From contig JASGMJ010000005.1 in the NCBI GenBank assembly GCA_030156535.1, positions 1 through 64,000 on the forward strand: DNA of 64,000 nucleotides. The letters run 5' to 3'. This DNA comes from Candidatus Sumerlaeota bacterium (GTDB lineage Bacteria > Sumerlaeota > Sumerlaeia > SLMS01 > JAHLLQ01). The notes beneath the pieces were generated by a model. The model ran no database searches. It was given only the letters and a program-made list of their open reading frames with translations, and had not been told where the DNA came from. Within the stretch, counting starts at the first letter, position 1, and the number at the start of each line of letters is the position of its first letter. Of this stretch, positions 41,834 through 50,764 are shown piece by piece. Position numbers and translations under genes: made by a program.

Positions 41834-43933
41834 CTACTCCGTTTCCTGGTGATCGATGCGAACCTCGGCGATCACCTTCTCGGCGATGCCGGGCGGCACG
41901 GGCTCGTAGTGGTGGAAATCGGACTCGAAGATGCTGCGTCCCTGCGTCATAGAGCGCAGATCGCGGCTGAACGTTGCCATCTCGGCCGCAGGAACGTCGG
42001 CCGTGATGCGCACGCGATGGCCGAGCTGATCGTTGCCGCTGATGCGGCCACGCTTGCCCGAAACATACCCCATCACGTCGCCCATATACTGATCGGGGAC
42101 TTCGATGACGACGCGGTTGATCGGCTCCAGAAGCACGGGATCGCACTTGGCCGCGACGTTCTTGAAGCCCAGCGAGGCCGCCACCTGGAAGGCGGTATCC
42201 GAGGAGTCCACGGCGTGGTAGGAGCCGTCGTAGCACTCGGCGTGGACGTTGATGACCGGGTAGCCGGCGACGATGCCGCGCTCCATGGCCTTCACGATGC
42301 CCTTCTCGACGGAGGAGGTGAAGTTGGTCGGGATCACGCCACCGACGATCTTCCACTCGAACTCGAAGTGTTCGCCGTTGTCCGTCGGCCGCAGGCGAAT
42401 CCAGCAGTCGCCGTACTGGCCGCGGCCACCGGTCTGCTTCTTGAACTTGCCTTGGCCTTCGCCGGCCTTGCTGATCGTCTCGCGGTATTGCACGCGCGCC
42501 GGCTTCATCGCGAAGTCGACCTTGTACGTGCTCTCGATGCGCGAGTGAACGACTTCCAGGTGCGTGTCGCCCATGCCCGAGAGCACGGTCTGGTGCAGCA
42601 GTGAGTCGCGCTCGACGCGCAGCGTCGGGTCGATGTCGATCATGCGGTGGATCGACGTGCCGAGCTTGTCCTCGTCGCCGCGCGCCTTCGCCTCGATGGC
42701 AACGTGCACGGTCGCCTTGGGCAGGTGCGTCGGCTCGTATTCCACATCATGGCCCTTGGGGTCCTGGATCGTGTCGCCGGTGCGGGCGCCTTCGAGCTTG
42801 GTGAAGGCACCGATGTCGCCGGTCGCAAGGCCCTCGGTGGAAAGCTGTTGCTTGCCGCGGAACGAGAAGACGTGCCCGACGCGCGTCACCAGGCCCGTGC
42901 GCACGATCTTGATCATGCCGTCACCATGCACCTGGCCCGTGATGACCTTGAAGAAGGAGAGCCGCCCCACGAATTCGTCGTTCACCGTCTTGAAGACGTA
43001 GGCGCTGAAGTCCGTGTTGGGATCGAGCTTCTTGAGCTCGGTCTCCGTCTTCTCCTTGTTGGCCCAGCCGAGGAAGCCCTTGCGCTCGGTCGGCGGCGGG
43101 CACTCGTGGCGGAAGAAATTCATGAGAACGCTCAGGCCGATTTCCCTGCTGGCCGAGCCGCAAAGCACCGGGCAGAAGCGCCCGGCTTCCAGATCCTGGC
43201 GCAGCCCGAAGATCACTTCGTCGTCGGAGAGCGATTCCTCCAGAAGGAACTTCTCCGTCAACTCGTCGTTGCCCTCTGCAGCGGCTTCCACGAGTGCGCG
43301 GCGCGCAAGCTGCGCTTCCTCCAGCATCTCCTCGGGAATGTCTTTTTCGACGCGCTTGCCGCCCTCGTCGTAAACGGCCTTCATCGACATCAGATCGATC
43401 ACGCCCTTGAAGTCCGCCTCACTGCCAATGGGCAGCGTCACCGGAATCGTGTGGACGTCTTCGAACGAGGAATCGATCGAGCTCATCGCCTCCGCGAAGT
43501 TCGCTCGTTCCTTGTCCATCTTGTTGATGAAGAATGCCGTGGGGACTTGATATTCCTGGGCAAAATCGTGGGCGAACTCGGTGCCGACCTCGACACCGGT
43601 GGTCGCATCAACAACAACCATGGCGAGTTCGGCGACGCGGATTGCATTCTTGATTTCGCCGACGAAATCGCGGAATCCCGGGCAGTCCAGAACGTTGATC
43701 TTCAGATCGCCCGACTCGATGGGGAGCAGGGTGGTGCTGATGGAAATCTGACGCTTCACTTCCTCGGGATCGTAGTCGGAGGCGGTGTTGCCTTCCTCGA
43801 CCCGGCCGGGCTTGGGGATGACACCATTGATGTGGAGCAGGGCTTCGGCCAGTGAGGTCTTGCCGCTGGCGGAATGGCCGACAAGTGCGACGTTGCGGAT
43901 TTGATCCGTGTTGTAGAGTTTCAAGGGGTCCAA
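41834..43933 (-). CDS. elongation factor G-like protein (EF-G-2 type)
   Basis: The 699-residue protein has the five-domain EF-G layout. The P-loop GHSASGKTSLAEALL (about 19-33), ISTTLLPIESGDLKINVLDCPGF with DCPGF at about 83-87, and NKMDKERANF (about 137-146) match the EF-G-2 subgroup; GRVEEGNTASDYDPEE (about 43-58) is also typical of it. The standard switch II motif is DxPGH, whereas here the last residue is Phe. EF-G-2 proteins are GTPases of uncertain role beside the main EF-G. It is monocistronic with a strong terminator; no rps12/rps7/tuf genes are near, so it is not the str-operon factor. Confidence 0.88.
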   Translation of the reverse strand: MDPLKLYNTDQIRNVALVGHSASGKTSLAEALLHINGVIPKPGRVEEGNTASDYDPEEVKRQISISTTLLPIESGDLKINVLDCPGFRDFVGEIKNAIRVAELAMVVVDATTGVEVGTEFAHDFAQEYQVPTAFFINKMDKERANFAEAMSSIDSSFEDVHTIPVTLPIGSEADFKGVIDLMSMKAVYDEGGKRVEKDIPEEMLEEAQLARRALVEAAAEGNDELTEKFLLEESLSDDEVIFGLRQDLEAGRFCPVLCGSASREIGLSVLMNFFRHECPPPTERKGFLGWANKEKTETELKKLDPNTDFSAYVFKTVNDEFVGRLSFFKVITGQVHGDGMIKIVRTGLVTRVGHVFSFRGKQQLSTEGLATGDIGAFTKLEGARTGDTIQDPKGHDVEYEPTHLPKATVHVAIEAKARGDEDKLGTSIHRMIDIDPTLRVERDSLLHQTVLSGMGDTHLEVVHSRIESTYKVDFAMKPARVQYRETISKAGEGQGKFKKQTGGRGQYGDCWIRLRPTDNGEHFEFEWKIVGGVIPTNFTSSVEKGIVKAMERGIVAGYPVINVHAECYDGSYHAVDSSDTAFQVAASLGFKNVAAKCDPVLLEPINRVVIEVPDQYMGDVMGYVSGKRGRISGNDQLGHRVRITADVPAAEMATFSRDLRSMTQGRSIFESDFHHYEPVPPGIAEKVIAEVRIDHQETE

Positions 43934-44032
43934 ACTCCTCTCGACAAGTTCCCAATGCCCCTCCTGAGGGGGCGATACGCTGAGTCGTTTGTGATGGGGA
44001 GCGGCGGCGCGGGGCTCAACCCTTTAATAGGG

Positions 44033-44061
44033 GACTCCCCGGCAAGAACAACCGGGGAGTC
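44033..44061. terminator. hairpin between the EF-G-type gene and the lamin-tail gene
   Basis: GACTCCCCGG (44033-44042) and CCGGGGAGTC (44052-44061) form a perfect 10-bp stem with a 9-nt loop, 33 bp after the stop of the minus-strand lamin-tail gene. No T-run follows on either strand. Confidence 0.5.
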
Positions 44062-44094
44062 GTTCGTAAACGAATGGCCATCAACGCCCCGGGG

Positions 44095-45918
44095 TCAATC
44101 GACCATGTACTGGTCGAGCTCCACTGGCACCGCCTCCAGAATATCCAACGCCTCGATCAGCGCCGTGATGATGTGCTGGGGTTCCTCGCGCACGTCGGGG
44201 TCCTGCTCGATGTGGATGAAGCGCCCCGTAGCGCCCGTGGCCGGCGTATCGCATTCCAACCCGATGGTGACGCCGTTGGTGACCCGCCCCTGGAGGTTGG
44301 TGGTGGCGCCGAGAAAGGTGGTGTCGGCCGGGTAGACAGCGGCGGTCGAAAGATCACTGCCGTCCGCCAGGAAGTTCTGCGCCTCGATCCGCGCCTCCCA
44401 GATTTCCGTCAGATCGTTCACGCCGGGACTGGCGTTGTAGCCGTTGGAGAGAATCACGTCGTCCGTCACCGTCGCGTACGTTCCCGAACCCGGACAGCAG
44501 AACCCGTGGAACTGGATAAATAGCGGGGTGGCAAGAGTCCCGTCCAGGTACTTGTGCGTCGTGTGGAAGAAGCTGCCGGGGTGATGGGCCACGTCGCTGA
44601 TGCGATAGTCCGAGCCATTGGAATGCGTGCCATCGCAGGTACTCGGGGTCAGATGATTGTTGCGGTTGGCACCGGCAAACAGAGTGACACGCGGCAGCAC
44701 TTGGGGAATCGCGAGCGCCCCCTGGGAATCGGTGTTCGTATCCCAACGGGGATGCGGAATCTCGAGCACAAGGTAGCCGCGCGTCCCAGTGTCGTTGCCG
44801 AAGACATACGTCCCCTGGCCGGTGAAACCCGCCTCTCCCGGAACCGTCTGCTCCTGCAGAATGTGAAAGTTCTTGCCGGAAACGGTATCGAGAAACTCGA
44901 CGACCTCGTAACCCAGGGCATCCGCAGCGTCGAAACATCCTTCCCAATCCTCCGCAAGCGCAAGTGCGAGCACGCCCTCCCAATCGGTGAGGTCGGCGGG
45001 CAACGGCACCGCAAAATCGGCAGGGCTCTGGTCCTCGTCGCGGGCAATGCGCCGCTGCGGCGCGTTGGTGCTGTCCAAATCGTCAAGGTAGGCCGTCAGG
45101 CTGCCGGTTGCCAACAGCGGCTGAATGCCATCAACGGTCGTTACGTAATCCGAAGCATTGCCGAGTGTTCCCTGATGGCGGGGAACGGCCTCCCATTGGG
45201 CCGGCCCGTCCGGGGTTCCCACAGAGAAGACCCCGTTGCTGCTGATCCGCCGCAGCACGCCGTTGCCGTAGGTGCTGACGCCATCAAGTCCGGTGAAATC
45301 GACGGTGGCCGCCGCGTAATCCAGTTCCGTGGTGATCGCGTCAGCGCCGGTCCACGCGGCGTTTCCAATGGTGAACGAATAGTCGGAAGTTGGCGGCGTG
45401 ACCGAAGAGAGGTCCTCGGTCATGTCCGTCAGCGTGCTGGCGCTGGGCGAGGAATCGGTGACGTGCCACGCAACGAAGTCCTGGGGAGTGCCGGCAGCAT
45501 TGGCGAGCAGGACCTGCTCGAAGGAGCGATCGAGAAAACTCGCACCAACCGTCGCGAGAGGAGCAACAATGTACAGGCCGTAGTTTGCATCCGCGTAGGA
45601 AGCCGTGCCGTTCGTATCGGCAAAAACAACGACGGCGAACTCCCCGGGAGCGAGTACGGGAAGACTCAGGGAACCGGGCGCGAAAGTCGCCTCGTTGAGC
45701 AGGCTGGTCTCGGCGCTCGCGGGATCGAGGTCGCTCAAAATCCAGTCTGTCAGATCCACGTTCTCGTCGCCGTTGTTGTAGAGTTCCACCGTGTCGCCTG
45801 CCGTCGAATCGGTGGACACCGCCGGAATGACTTCGGTGATCAGGATGTCGACGGTTGCGTGCGCGGTTGTACTCAGAAGCAGCGAGAAACAGAGGGGGGC
45901 GAGGAGATGCGTTTTCAT
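44095..45918 (-). CDS. secreted lamin-tail-domain protein with a possible hydrolase domain
   Basis: From ATG 45918 the protein is 607 residues with a signal peptide (about 1-22, ending AHA). A lamin-tail domain follows at about 24-200: ILITEVIPAVSTDSTAGDTV, VELYNNGDENVDLTDWILSD and LAPGEFAVVVFADTNG are its core. The C-terminal half has histidine/aspartate-rich blocks: EIPHPRWDTNTDSQG (about 386), GANRNNHLTP, SDVAHHPGSFFHTTHKYLDG (about 440) and PLFIQFHGF (about 463). This suggests a metal-dependent hydrolase, loosely like N-formylglutamate amidohydrolase-type folds; I do not firmly recognise it. It may be exported by the type that handles lamin-tail cargo in these bacteria, but no sorting signal is evident. 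Confidence 0.65.
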   Translation of the reverse strand: MKTHLLAPLCFSLLLSTTAHATVDILITEVIPAVSTDSTAGDTVELYNNGDENVDLTDWILSDLDPASAETSLLNEATFAPGSLSLPVLAPGEFAVVVFADTNGTASYADANYGLYIVAPLATVGASFLDRSFEQVLLANAAGTPQDFVAWHVTDSSPSASTLTDMTEDLSSVTPPTSDYSFTIGNAAWTGADAITTELDYAAATVDFTGLDGVSTYGNGVLRRISSNGVFSVGTPDGPAQWEAVPRHQGTLGNASDYVTTVDGIQPLLATGSLTAYLDDLDSTNAPQRRIARDEDQSPADFAVPLPADLTDWEGVLALALAEDWEGCFDAADALGYEVVEFLDTVSGKNFHILQEQTVPGEAGFTGQGTYVFGNDTGTRGYLVLEIPHPRWDTNTDSQGALAIPQVLPRVTLFAGANRNNHLTPSTCDGTHSNGSDYRISDVAHHPGSFFHTTHKYLDGTLATPLFIQFHGFCCPGSGTYATVTDDVILSNGYNASPGVNDLTEIWEARIEAQNFLADGSDLSTAAVYPADTTFLGATTNLQGRVTNGVTIGLECDTPATGATGRFIHIEQDPDVREEPQHIITALIEALDILEAVPVELDQYMVD

Positions 45919-46041
45919 TGTATCCAATCGTGTTCCCGTGGGTATGGGGGCGCCATGAAGCCGCCACCCACGCAACAGAGTCCGGGATGCAACCGCCCCG
46001 GACTCTTAGCTATTGGATTGGCCAATGGTGAGAACGATCTG

Positions 46042-47541
46042 TCAACGGCGTCGTTCAAGATGACGCAGGCGGGTTTGCGCCTTCGCCGCGTAGGGTTCGG
46101 CCCCGGGCATCGTCAGCAGTTGACGATACTCGGCTTCCGCCCGCTCCGGCTCCATCAGGCCGACGAGAAACACCTCGGCGAGGGCGAAGCGGAATCCGGC
46201 GGCATGGGGGCTGGACCCGGCACGCTGGAGGGCGTTCTGGAAGAGAACGGCCAGTTCCTCGGGAGCCGAGCCATCCGTGCGCGGGCGCGGCTGGACAAGT
46301 TGACCCGCCAACGCCACGGCAGCGTCGGCCGCCAGCGGCGCCTGAGGCATGGAATCCACCAGCTCCGCCCACAGGGCTTCCTGCTTGGCGCCCGTCTGTT
46401 GCTGGGCCGCCTGCCACAGGCTCACGGCGCGCCAGTCGTCCTGATAGTTGCGCGTCAGGATCTCGATGCGTTCGAGCGCGTGCTGGCGTTGCTCGTCCGT
46501 CAAATAGTGCGAGGGATGATCTTCAAGAACGGCGCGGTAGGCCTGCAGTGCGCCGCGATAATCGTGGAGTTCCTCGTACAGCAACCGGGCCGCCTGGAAC
46601 TGCGCGACGAACGCGAGGAAACTGTCGCTCCCCGAACCGGCGCCGCCCGAACCGGCGGCAATCTCGCGATAGGCAGCGAGCGCCTCCTCGGGCTGGCCGT
46701 CGGCAACGAGATCGTCCGCGCGGTTGATCAGCCCGAGATCGTCCACCTTGGCCTGGGGAAGCACGTTCTCCACCGTGAGCAGTTCGGAGAGCGCGTCCTC
46801 CAACTGGCGCAGCGTCGCGAGCTGCCCGGGGTCGCTCTCTATGAGCGAGCGCAGGCGCAGCTCCTGAAGCAATTGGACGGTTTCCGTGCCCGCCTGCTCC
46901 TGCCGTTCCAGCACCGCCTGCCCACCGTGGCTCGAAACGTACCACCCCTGAGCCGCACCCGTGGGAATGAGGCGTCCGGTGTTGTCCAGACCCGAACGCT
47001 CCAGGCTGAGCGAGCCACTATCGCCACCCGATACATTGCCGTTCGGAAGGTTGTAATTGAACGTGCGGTAGCCCGAAGAAGACACCGGAATCACGGTGGA
47101 CTCGTCGAGCGCCGGATTGGAAACAGTCGTCGGAGGAAGTGATGCGACCCCCACCGGAGGCGGTGCGGGGGGAGCACCGGAACCGGCATTCCTCTGCATC
47201 GTGAAGGCGCCGATCGCGAAAGCCGCAGCGGCAACGGCGGCAAAGCGCACGAGCTGCCCGCCTGCTCCCCCACCAACGGCGATCTGGCGCACCCATCCCG
47301 CGAAGGAATCCTCGGCGGGGCGGACGGGCAGCACGCGGGCACCACCGCTTTCGCGAGCCAGCTCCTCGCGCACCCGTTCGCGCATCGCGCGGAACTCCGC
47401 CGCAGAGGGAACGCGTCCCGGAGCATCGGCATCGGCCATCAGGCCGACGATGCCCCGCCAACGCGGGTCGGCGTCGGACGCAGGCGTCCATCCGGGAGGG
47501 AGGGCGCCTTCAGCTTCGGAATCGTCGAATTCGCGGGTCAT
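46042..47541 (-). CDS. membrane-anchored TPR protein downstream of an ECF sigma factor
   Basis: The 499-residue protein has an N-terminal cytoplasmic part (about 1-90, PSAAEFRAMRERVREELARE), a transmembrane segment at about 97-114 (LVRFAAVAAAAFAIGAFTM), a proline/serine-rich spacer, and a helical TPR-like periplasmic region (about 230-495) with DDLVADGQPEEALAAYREIA, LHDYRGALQAYRAVLEDHP and MEPERAEAEYRQLLTMPG. Its position right after the sigma gene and topology suggest an anti-sigma-like or sigma-linked membrane partner. It lacks the HxxxCxxC zinc motif of ZAS anti-sigma factors. Function is inferred. Confidence 0.6.
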   Translation of the reverse strand: MTREFDDSEAEGALPPGWTPASDADPRWRGIVGLMADADAPGRVPSAAEFRAMRERVREELARESGGARVLPVRPAEDSFAGWVRQIAVGGGAGGQLVRFAAVAAAAFAIGAFTMQRNAGSGAPPAPPPVGVASLPPTTVSNPALDESTVIPVSSSGYRTFNYNLPNGNVSGGDSGSLSLERSGLDNTGRLIPTGAAQGWYVSSHGGQAVLERQEQAGTETVQLLQELRLRSLIESDPGQLATLRQLEDALSELLTVENVLPQAKVDDLGLINRADDLVADGQPEEALAAYREIAAGSGGAGSGSDSFLAFVAQFQAARLLYEELHDYRGALQAYRAVLEDHPSHYLTDEQRQHALERIEILTRNYQDDWRAVSLWQAAQQQTGAKQEALWAELVDSMPQAPLAADAAVALAGQLVQPRPRTDGSAPEELAVLFQNALQRAGSSPHAAGFRFALAEVFLVGLMEPERAEAEYRQLLTMPGAEPYAAKAQTRLRHLERRR

Positions 47542-47579
47542 GGTGCTTCCTCGGGTCTTTCTCGGGCGCAGGCGAAAGA

Positions 47580-48188
47580 TCAGTCCGCCGCGGAATAGAT
47601 CGCATTGCCGTCCTCATCAACATACTCACCGAGGATTTCGCGGAGCTTGCGACGGCCCTGGAAGATATTGAACTTCACGGCGCCTTCGGAGCATCCGAGG
47701 TCTTCGGCGATCTGGCGGATCGACCATCCTTTCACGTCGAACAGCAGCACGGCGGTGCGCTGGCGGGGCGGAAGCTCCGTGATCGCGCGGTTGACATGCC
47801 GCAGGATTTCGCTGCGCGACGCCGCCGCCCGGGGGGACGGAGGGCCGGCTCCCTGCAAGGGGAGCGCATCGTTGTCGACCTCGCGCGCGTCGTTCAGCGA
47901 TTCCAGCCGCGTGCGCCGTTCCTTCACCCGCCAGGTGTTTACCTGGTTCACGATCAGCCGCGAAGCCCAGGAGCCGAAACGCTCGGGGTCCTTGAGCCGC
48001 GGGAGATGCCGGAAGATGCGCACCAGACAGTCCTGGCTGATCTCCTGAGCGTTCTCCTCGTTGCGCACCAGCGAGTACGTCCAGCGGAAGACGTCCTGCT
48101 GAATGGCAGCAAACAGCTCGTCGAAGGCCCCCGGCTCCTCTTGCTGGCAGCGGGCGATCAGGTCGGCCGGTACGTCAGCAAGGGCCAC
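47580..48188 (-). CDS. ECF-type RNA polymerase sigma factor
   Basis: The 202-residue protein has sigma region 2 at about 20-90 (QQDVFRWTYSLVRNEENAQE and ISQDCLVRIFRHLPRLKDPE) and region 4 at about 130-185 (NRAITELPPRQRTAVLLFDV, then GWSIRQIAEDLGCSEGAVKFNIFQGRRKL). The linker between them (ESLNDAREVDNDALPLQGAG) is longer than usual. Such factors redirect RNA polymerase to small regulons, usually controlled by a membrane partner; the next gene, 38 bp downstream on the same strand, is a membrane TPR protein that fits that place. Confidence 0.9.
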   Translation of the reverse strand: MALADVPADLIARCQQEEPGAFDELFAAIQQDVFRWTYSLVRNEENAQEISQDCLVRIFRHLPRLKDPERFGSWASRLIVNQVNTWRVKERRTRLESLNDAREVDNDALPLQGAGPPSPRAAASRSEILRHVNRAITELPPRQRTAVLLFDVKGWSIRQIAEDLGCSEGAVKFNIFQGRRKLREILGEYVDEDGNAIYSAAD

Positions 48189-48285
48189 TCGGCAATCTCC
48201 GGAACCTGCCGTCCCGGCGGGTCATTCACACGATACGACCGGGACGGCGGCGATGGGGTTTGGTGGTGCGTGCTTCCCGCGTGCG

Positions 48286-49800
48286 TTACCGCTCGGGAAC
48301 CTCCGGCTCGATGGGAAGCTCGACGTGTTCGCTGCACGGCAAGTACTCGCTGTCGATGCTGCGCGCCTGATCCAGCAACTCGGAGGGTTGATCGTCGATG
48401 CGCACGCCGGGAATCAGCCCCTTGCACAGCGCCCATTCAATGTCGTCGGGGAAATCCCAGACGGTGGGATTGGTCGTCAGGTACTCGGGCTGGTCCTCGG
48501 TCACGGGGAACTGCCGGCGCGGGAAGTCCTCCAGCAGACCATGCATCCCCAGACGCGGGTCGTTGCGCTCGATGCGGCGCTTCTGCGTGGTGGAGAAGAA
48601 CCGCACCGGATCGCGCTTGTAAACCCAGTGCCCGCCAAAGCCGTCCTCGCGCAGGTACTTGGCCATCGTGTTGAAGTCCGGCGGGTTGCCCTGATCGTCG
48701 GTGTTCTCCATGATGAACGACTGCACGCCCACTCCCATGGCATCGAGGCGGGAATAAACCTCCAGCGCGGATTCAAAATAGCCGAAGCGTTCCTCGATGC
48801 CGGCATCTTCGGGGAGGTCGGCCTCGATGGCATCGCTGCGCATGTAGGGATTGAGGTAGTACCAGGTGCCTTCGGGCTCCGGCGGCAAGCCGACGATCTC
48901 CAACATGGCCGCCTCGCGGATGGCGTCCTGATTTGGCTCGAGCTGCTCGCCACGCTCCAGATAGTCGAACATGACGTTGTGGAGGCTCTCGATCGTCGGA
49001 GCCGTGAAGCGCGGGGTGCTCTCCTCTTCCTGCAGCATCTGCTCGATGGAGACCGGGTCCGCGCCGTGCTTCTGGTAATAGGCTTCGGCCGAACGGGCCA
49101 ACTCAAGGCGGTACCATTGATTGAGAATCACGCGCGCCTTGCTGAGCGCCACGCGCGATTCCACGCTCAACTCGTGGTCGGTATAGCGCAGATAATGCCC
49201 CAGGTTGATGTCCCACGCGGCGTGGTACTGCCCCGACTGGCGCTTGATGTACTCGTCCATGCGCAGGATGTGCTCGGGCGTGCCCGGGATGTTCTGGAGG
49301 ACGTGCAGGAACTCGTCGGCGCGCTCGGGCTCCTTCATATCGTAGAGCGTGGTGTACATGCCCAGATACGGCAGCTTCCACTCGCTCGGGTTGTTGCGGA
49401 TGCCCTTGCGCAGGAGTTCGAGTGCCTTCTCGTGCTCGCGGTGGTCGTCGGAGATGACCAGATGCCCCAGCTCGTAAACGTCAATGAAGTGGGGGTCGAG
49501 CGTCGTGAGAATGTCGAAGTAGTTGTAGATCGGCTCGATGTCTCCCGACTCCGTGTCCCATGCGGCGCCAAAGGACTGAATCGCCCGCAGCGTCAGGAAG
49601 TCCGCATACAAGTTGTCGTAACCCATCGCGGCGACCTTGATGATCTCCGCGTTCGGCAGGTTCACTTTCTGAACGTACTTGCCCGACGGCACGACCCAGT
49701 TGCGGTAGTTGTAGTTCTGGAAAAACACGCAGAAGACAAAGAAGACCAGCGCGAGAACCACAAGGGAACCGTCGCGAAGGAGACGTCGGCGCTTTTCCAT
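48286..49800 (-). CDS. inner-membrane-anchored TPR-like protein linked to an ABC exporter
   Basis: From ATG 49800 the protein is 504 residues. A transmembrane segment follows a basic start (MEKRRRLLRDGSLVVLALVF, about 11-30). The soluble part (about 45-500) is helical and TPR-like: NYFDILTTLDPHFIDVYELG, HEKALELLRKGIRNNPSEWK and EPERADEFLHVLQNIPGTPE. It lies directly after the ABC permease gene and reads in the same direction, with 25 bp between. ABC ATPase-permease-TPR groups like this occur in several phyla with no fixed function; it may tether or assemble the exporter. An upstream in-frame start is possible but lacks the anchor in the right place. Confidence 0.6.
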   Translation of the reverse strand: MEKRRRLLRDGSLVVLALVFFVFCVFFQNYNYRNWVVPSGKYVQKVNLPNAEIIKVAAMGYDNLYADFLTLRAIQSFGAAWDTESGDIEPIYNYFDILTTLDPHFIDVYELGHLVISDDHREHEKALELLRKGIRNNPSEWKLPYLGMYTTLYDMKEPERADEFLHVLQNIPGTPEHILRMDEYIKRQSGQYHAAWDINLGHYLRYTDHELSVESRVALSKARVILNQWYRLELARSAEAYYQKHGADPVSIEQMLQEEESTPRFTAPTIESLHNVMFDYLERGEQLEPNQDAIREAAMLEIVGLPPEPEGTWYYLNPYMRSDAIEADLPEDAGIEERFGYFESALEVYSRLDAMGVGVQSFIMENTDDQGNPPDFNTMAKYLREDGFGGHWVYKRDPVRFFSTTQKRRIERNDPRLGMHGLLEDFPRRQFPVTEDQPEYLTTNPTVWDFPDDIEWALCKGLIPGVRIDDQPSELLDQARSIDSEYLPCSEHVELPIEPEVPER

Positions 49801-49825
49801 GGGTGCGGGCTCCTTTCCGTGGCGG

Positions 49826-50764
49826 TTACTTGAAGTTGCGGCGGTTGAACACGACGGTCGCAATGGCGAGAACCGATGCCGCATAGGCCAGGCCGTAGAA
49901 GATCGGGTAGAAGCCGATCTCCGGTTTACCCAGCGCTGCAATCACTTCGCGCTGATTGAAGAATTCCAGATTCGGCGCCACGTGGCACGCGGCGAGACTG
50001 AACCAGTACGTCAGGAACTGGCCGCCGGCAAGATTCTCGACGCCACCGGCTCGATGCACCAGCATGTTCGCGAAGAAGTACAGATCCTCGTTCGCCCGTC
50101 CAATCAGGAAGACGATCACCGTGAGGAACGCGCTCAGCGTCGGGCTGCTGAACGAGGAGAACAGCACCGCGAACGCCGTGATGATCGTCATCTCCAGCAT
50201 CGTCAGGAACGACGAGACCATGATTCCCTGCGTCGTCGCCGTCTCGTAGAATCCGAGGCTGCCGACCGTCAGGAGAGCCTGCCCGGTCGCAAGAACCGCA
50301 GACTTGATGTAGTAGAACATCAGCCCAGCGCCACTGATCCCTTCGACCGCCAGCTTCTCCAGCACCGAGTCCTTCGTGAAGTCCCGGAAGTACAACACCA
50401 GCAGGAAGAAGAACGTCATGAACAGGATGTTGACGAAGATCGTGAGCAGGAGACCGAGAAACTTGCCGACCAGGAAATGCCATCGGCTGATCGGTTTCGA
50501 GACGATCGTGTAGATCGTCTTCTTGTCCAGATCGTTGTAGACGAGACCGACGCCAACGAAAACGGCAATCAGCACCGAGATGATGTTGATCGTGGCAACG
50601 CCGAGATCGCGGATGATCTTCTCCTGGCCGAAGATGGCCAGCGAGGACGCCACCCACGCGCCCAGCAGAATCAGAATCGCAAAGAACAGCAACACGTACA
50701 GGATGCGGTTGCGCACCGCTTCCTTGAACGTATTGACCGCGATGGCCAGTACCTTCCCAGTCAT
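49826..50764 (-). CDS. ABC-2 type transporter permease
   Basis: The 312-residue membrane protein has six hydrophobic segments: about 20-45, 60-80, 105-135, 150-175, 185-205 and 280-305. KVLAIAVNTFKEAVRNRILY at the N-terminus and KTIYTIVSKPISRWHFLVGK at about 77-96 match ABC-2 permeases that pair with ATPases of the NatA/GldA type. It would export or extrude an unknown substrate. The start overlaps the stop of the ATPase gene (ATGA), so the two are coupled. Confidence 0.85.
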   Translation of the reverse strand: MTGKVLAIAVNTFKEAVRNRILYVLLFFAILILLGAWVASSLAIFGQEKIIRDLGVATINIISVLIAVFVGVGLVYNDLDKKTIYTIVSKPISRWHFLVGKFLGLLLTIFVNILFMTFFFLLVLYFRDFTKDSVLEKLAVEGISGAGLMFYYIKSAVLATGQALLTVGSLGFYETATTQGIMVSSFLTMLEMTIITAFAVLFSSFSSPTLSAFLTVIVFLIGRANEDLYFFANMLVHRAGGVENLAGGQFLTYWFSLAACHVAPNLEFFNQREVIAALGKPEIGFYPIFYGLAYAASVLAIATVVFNRRNFK

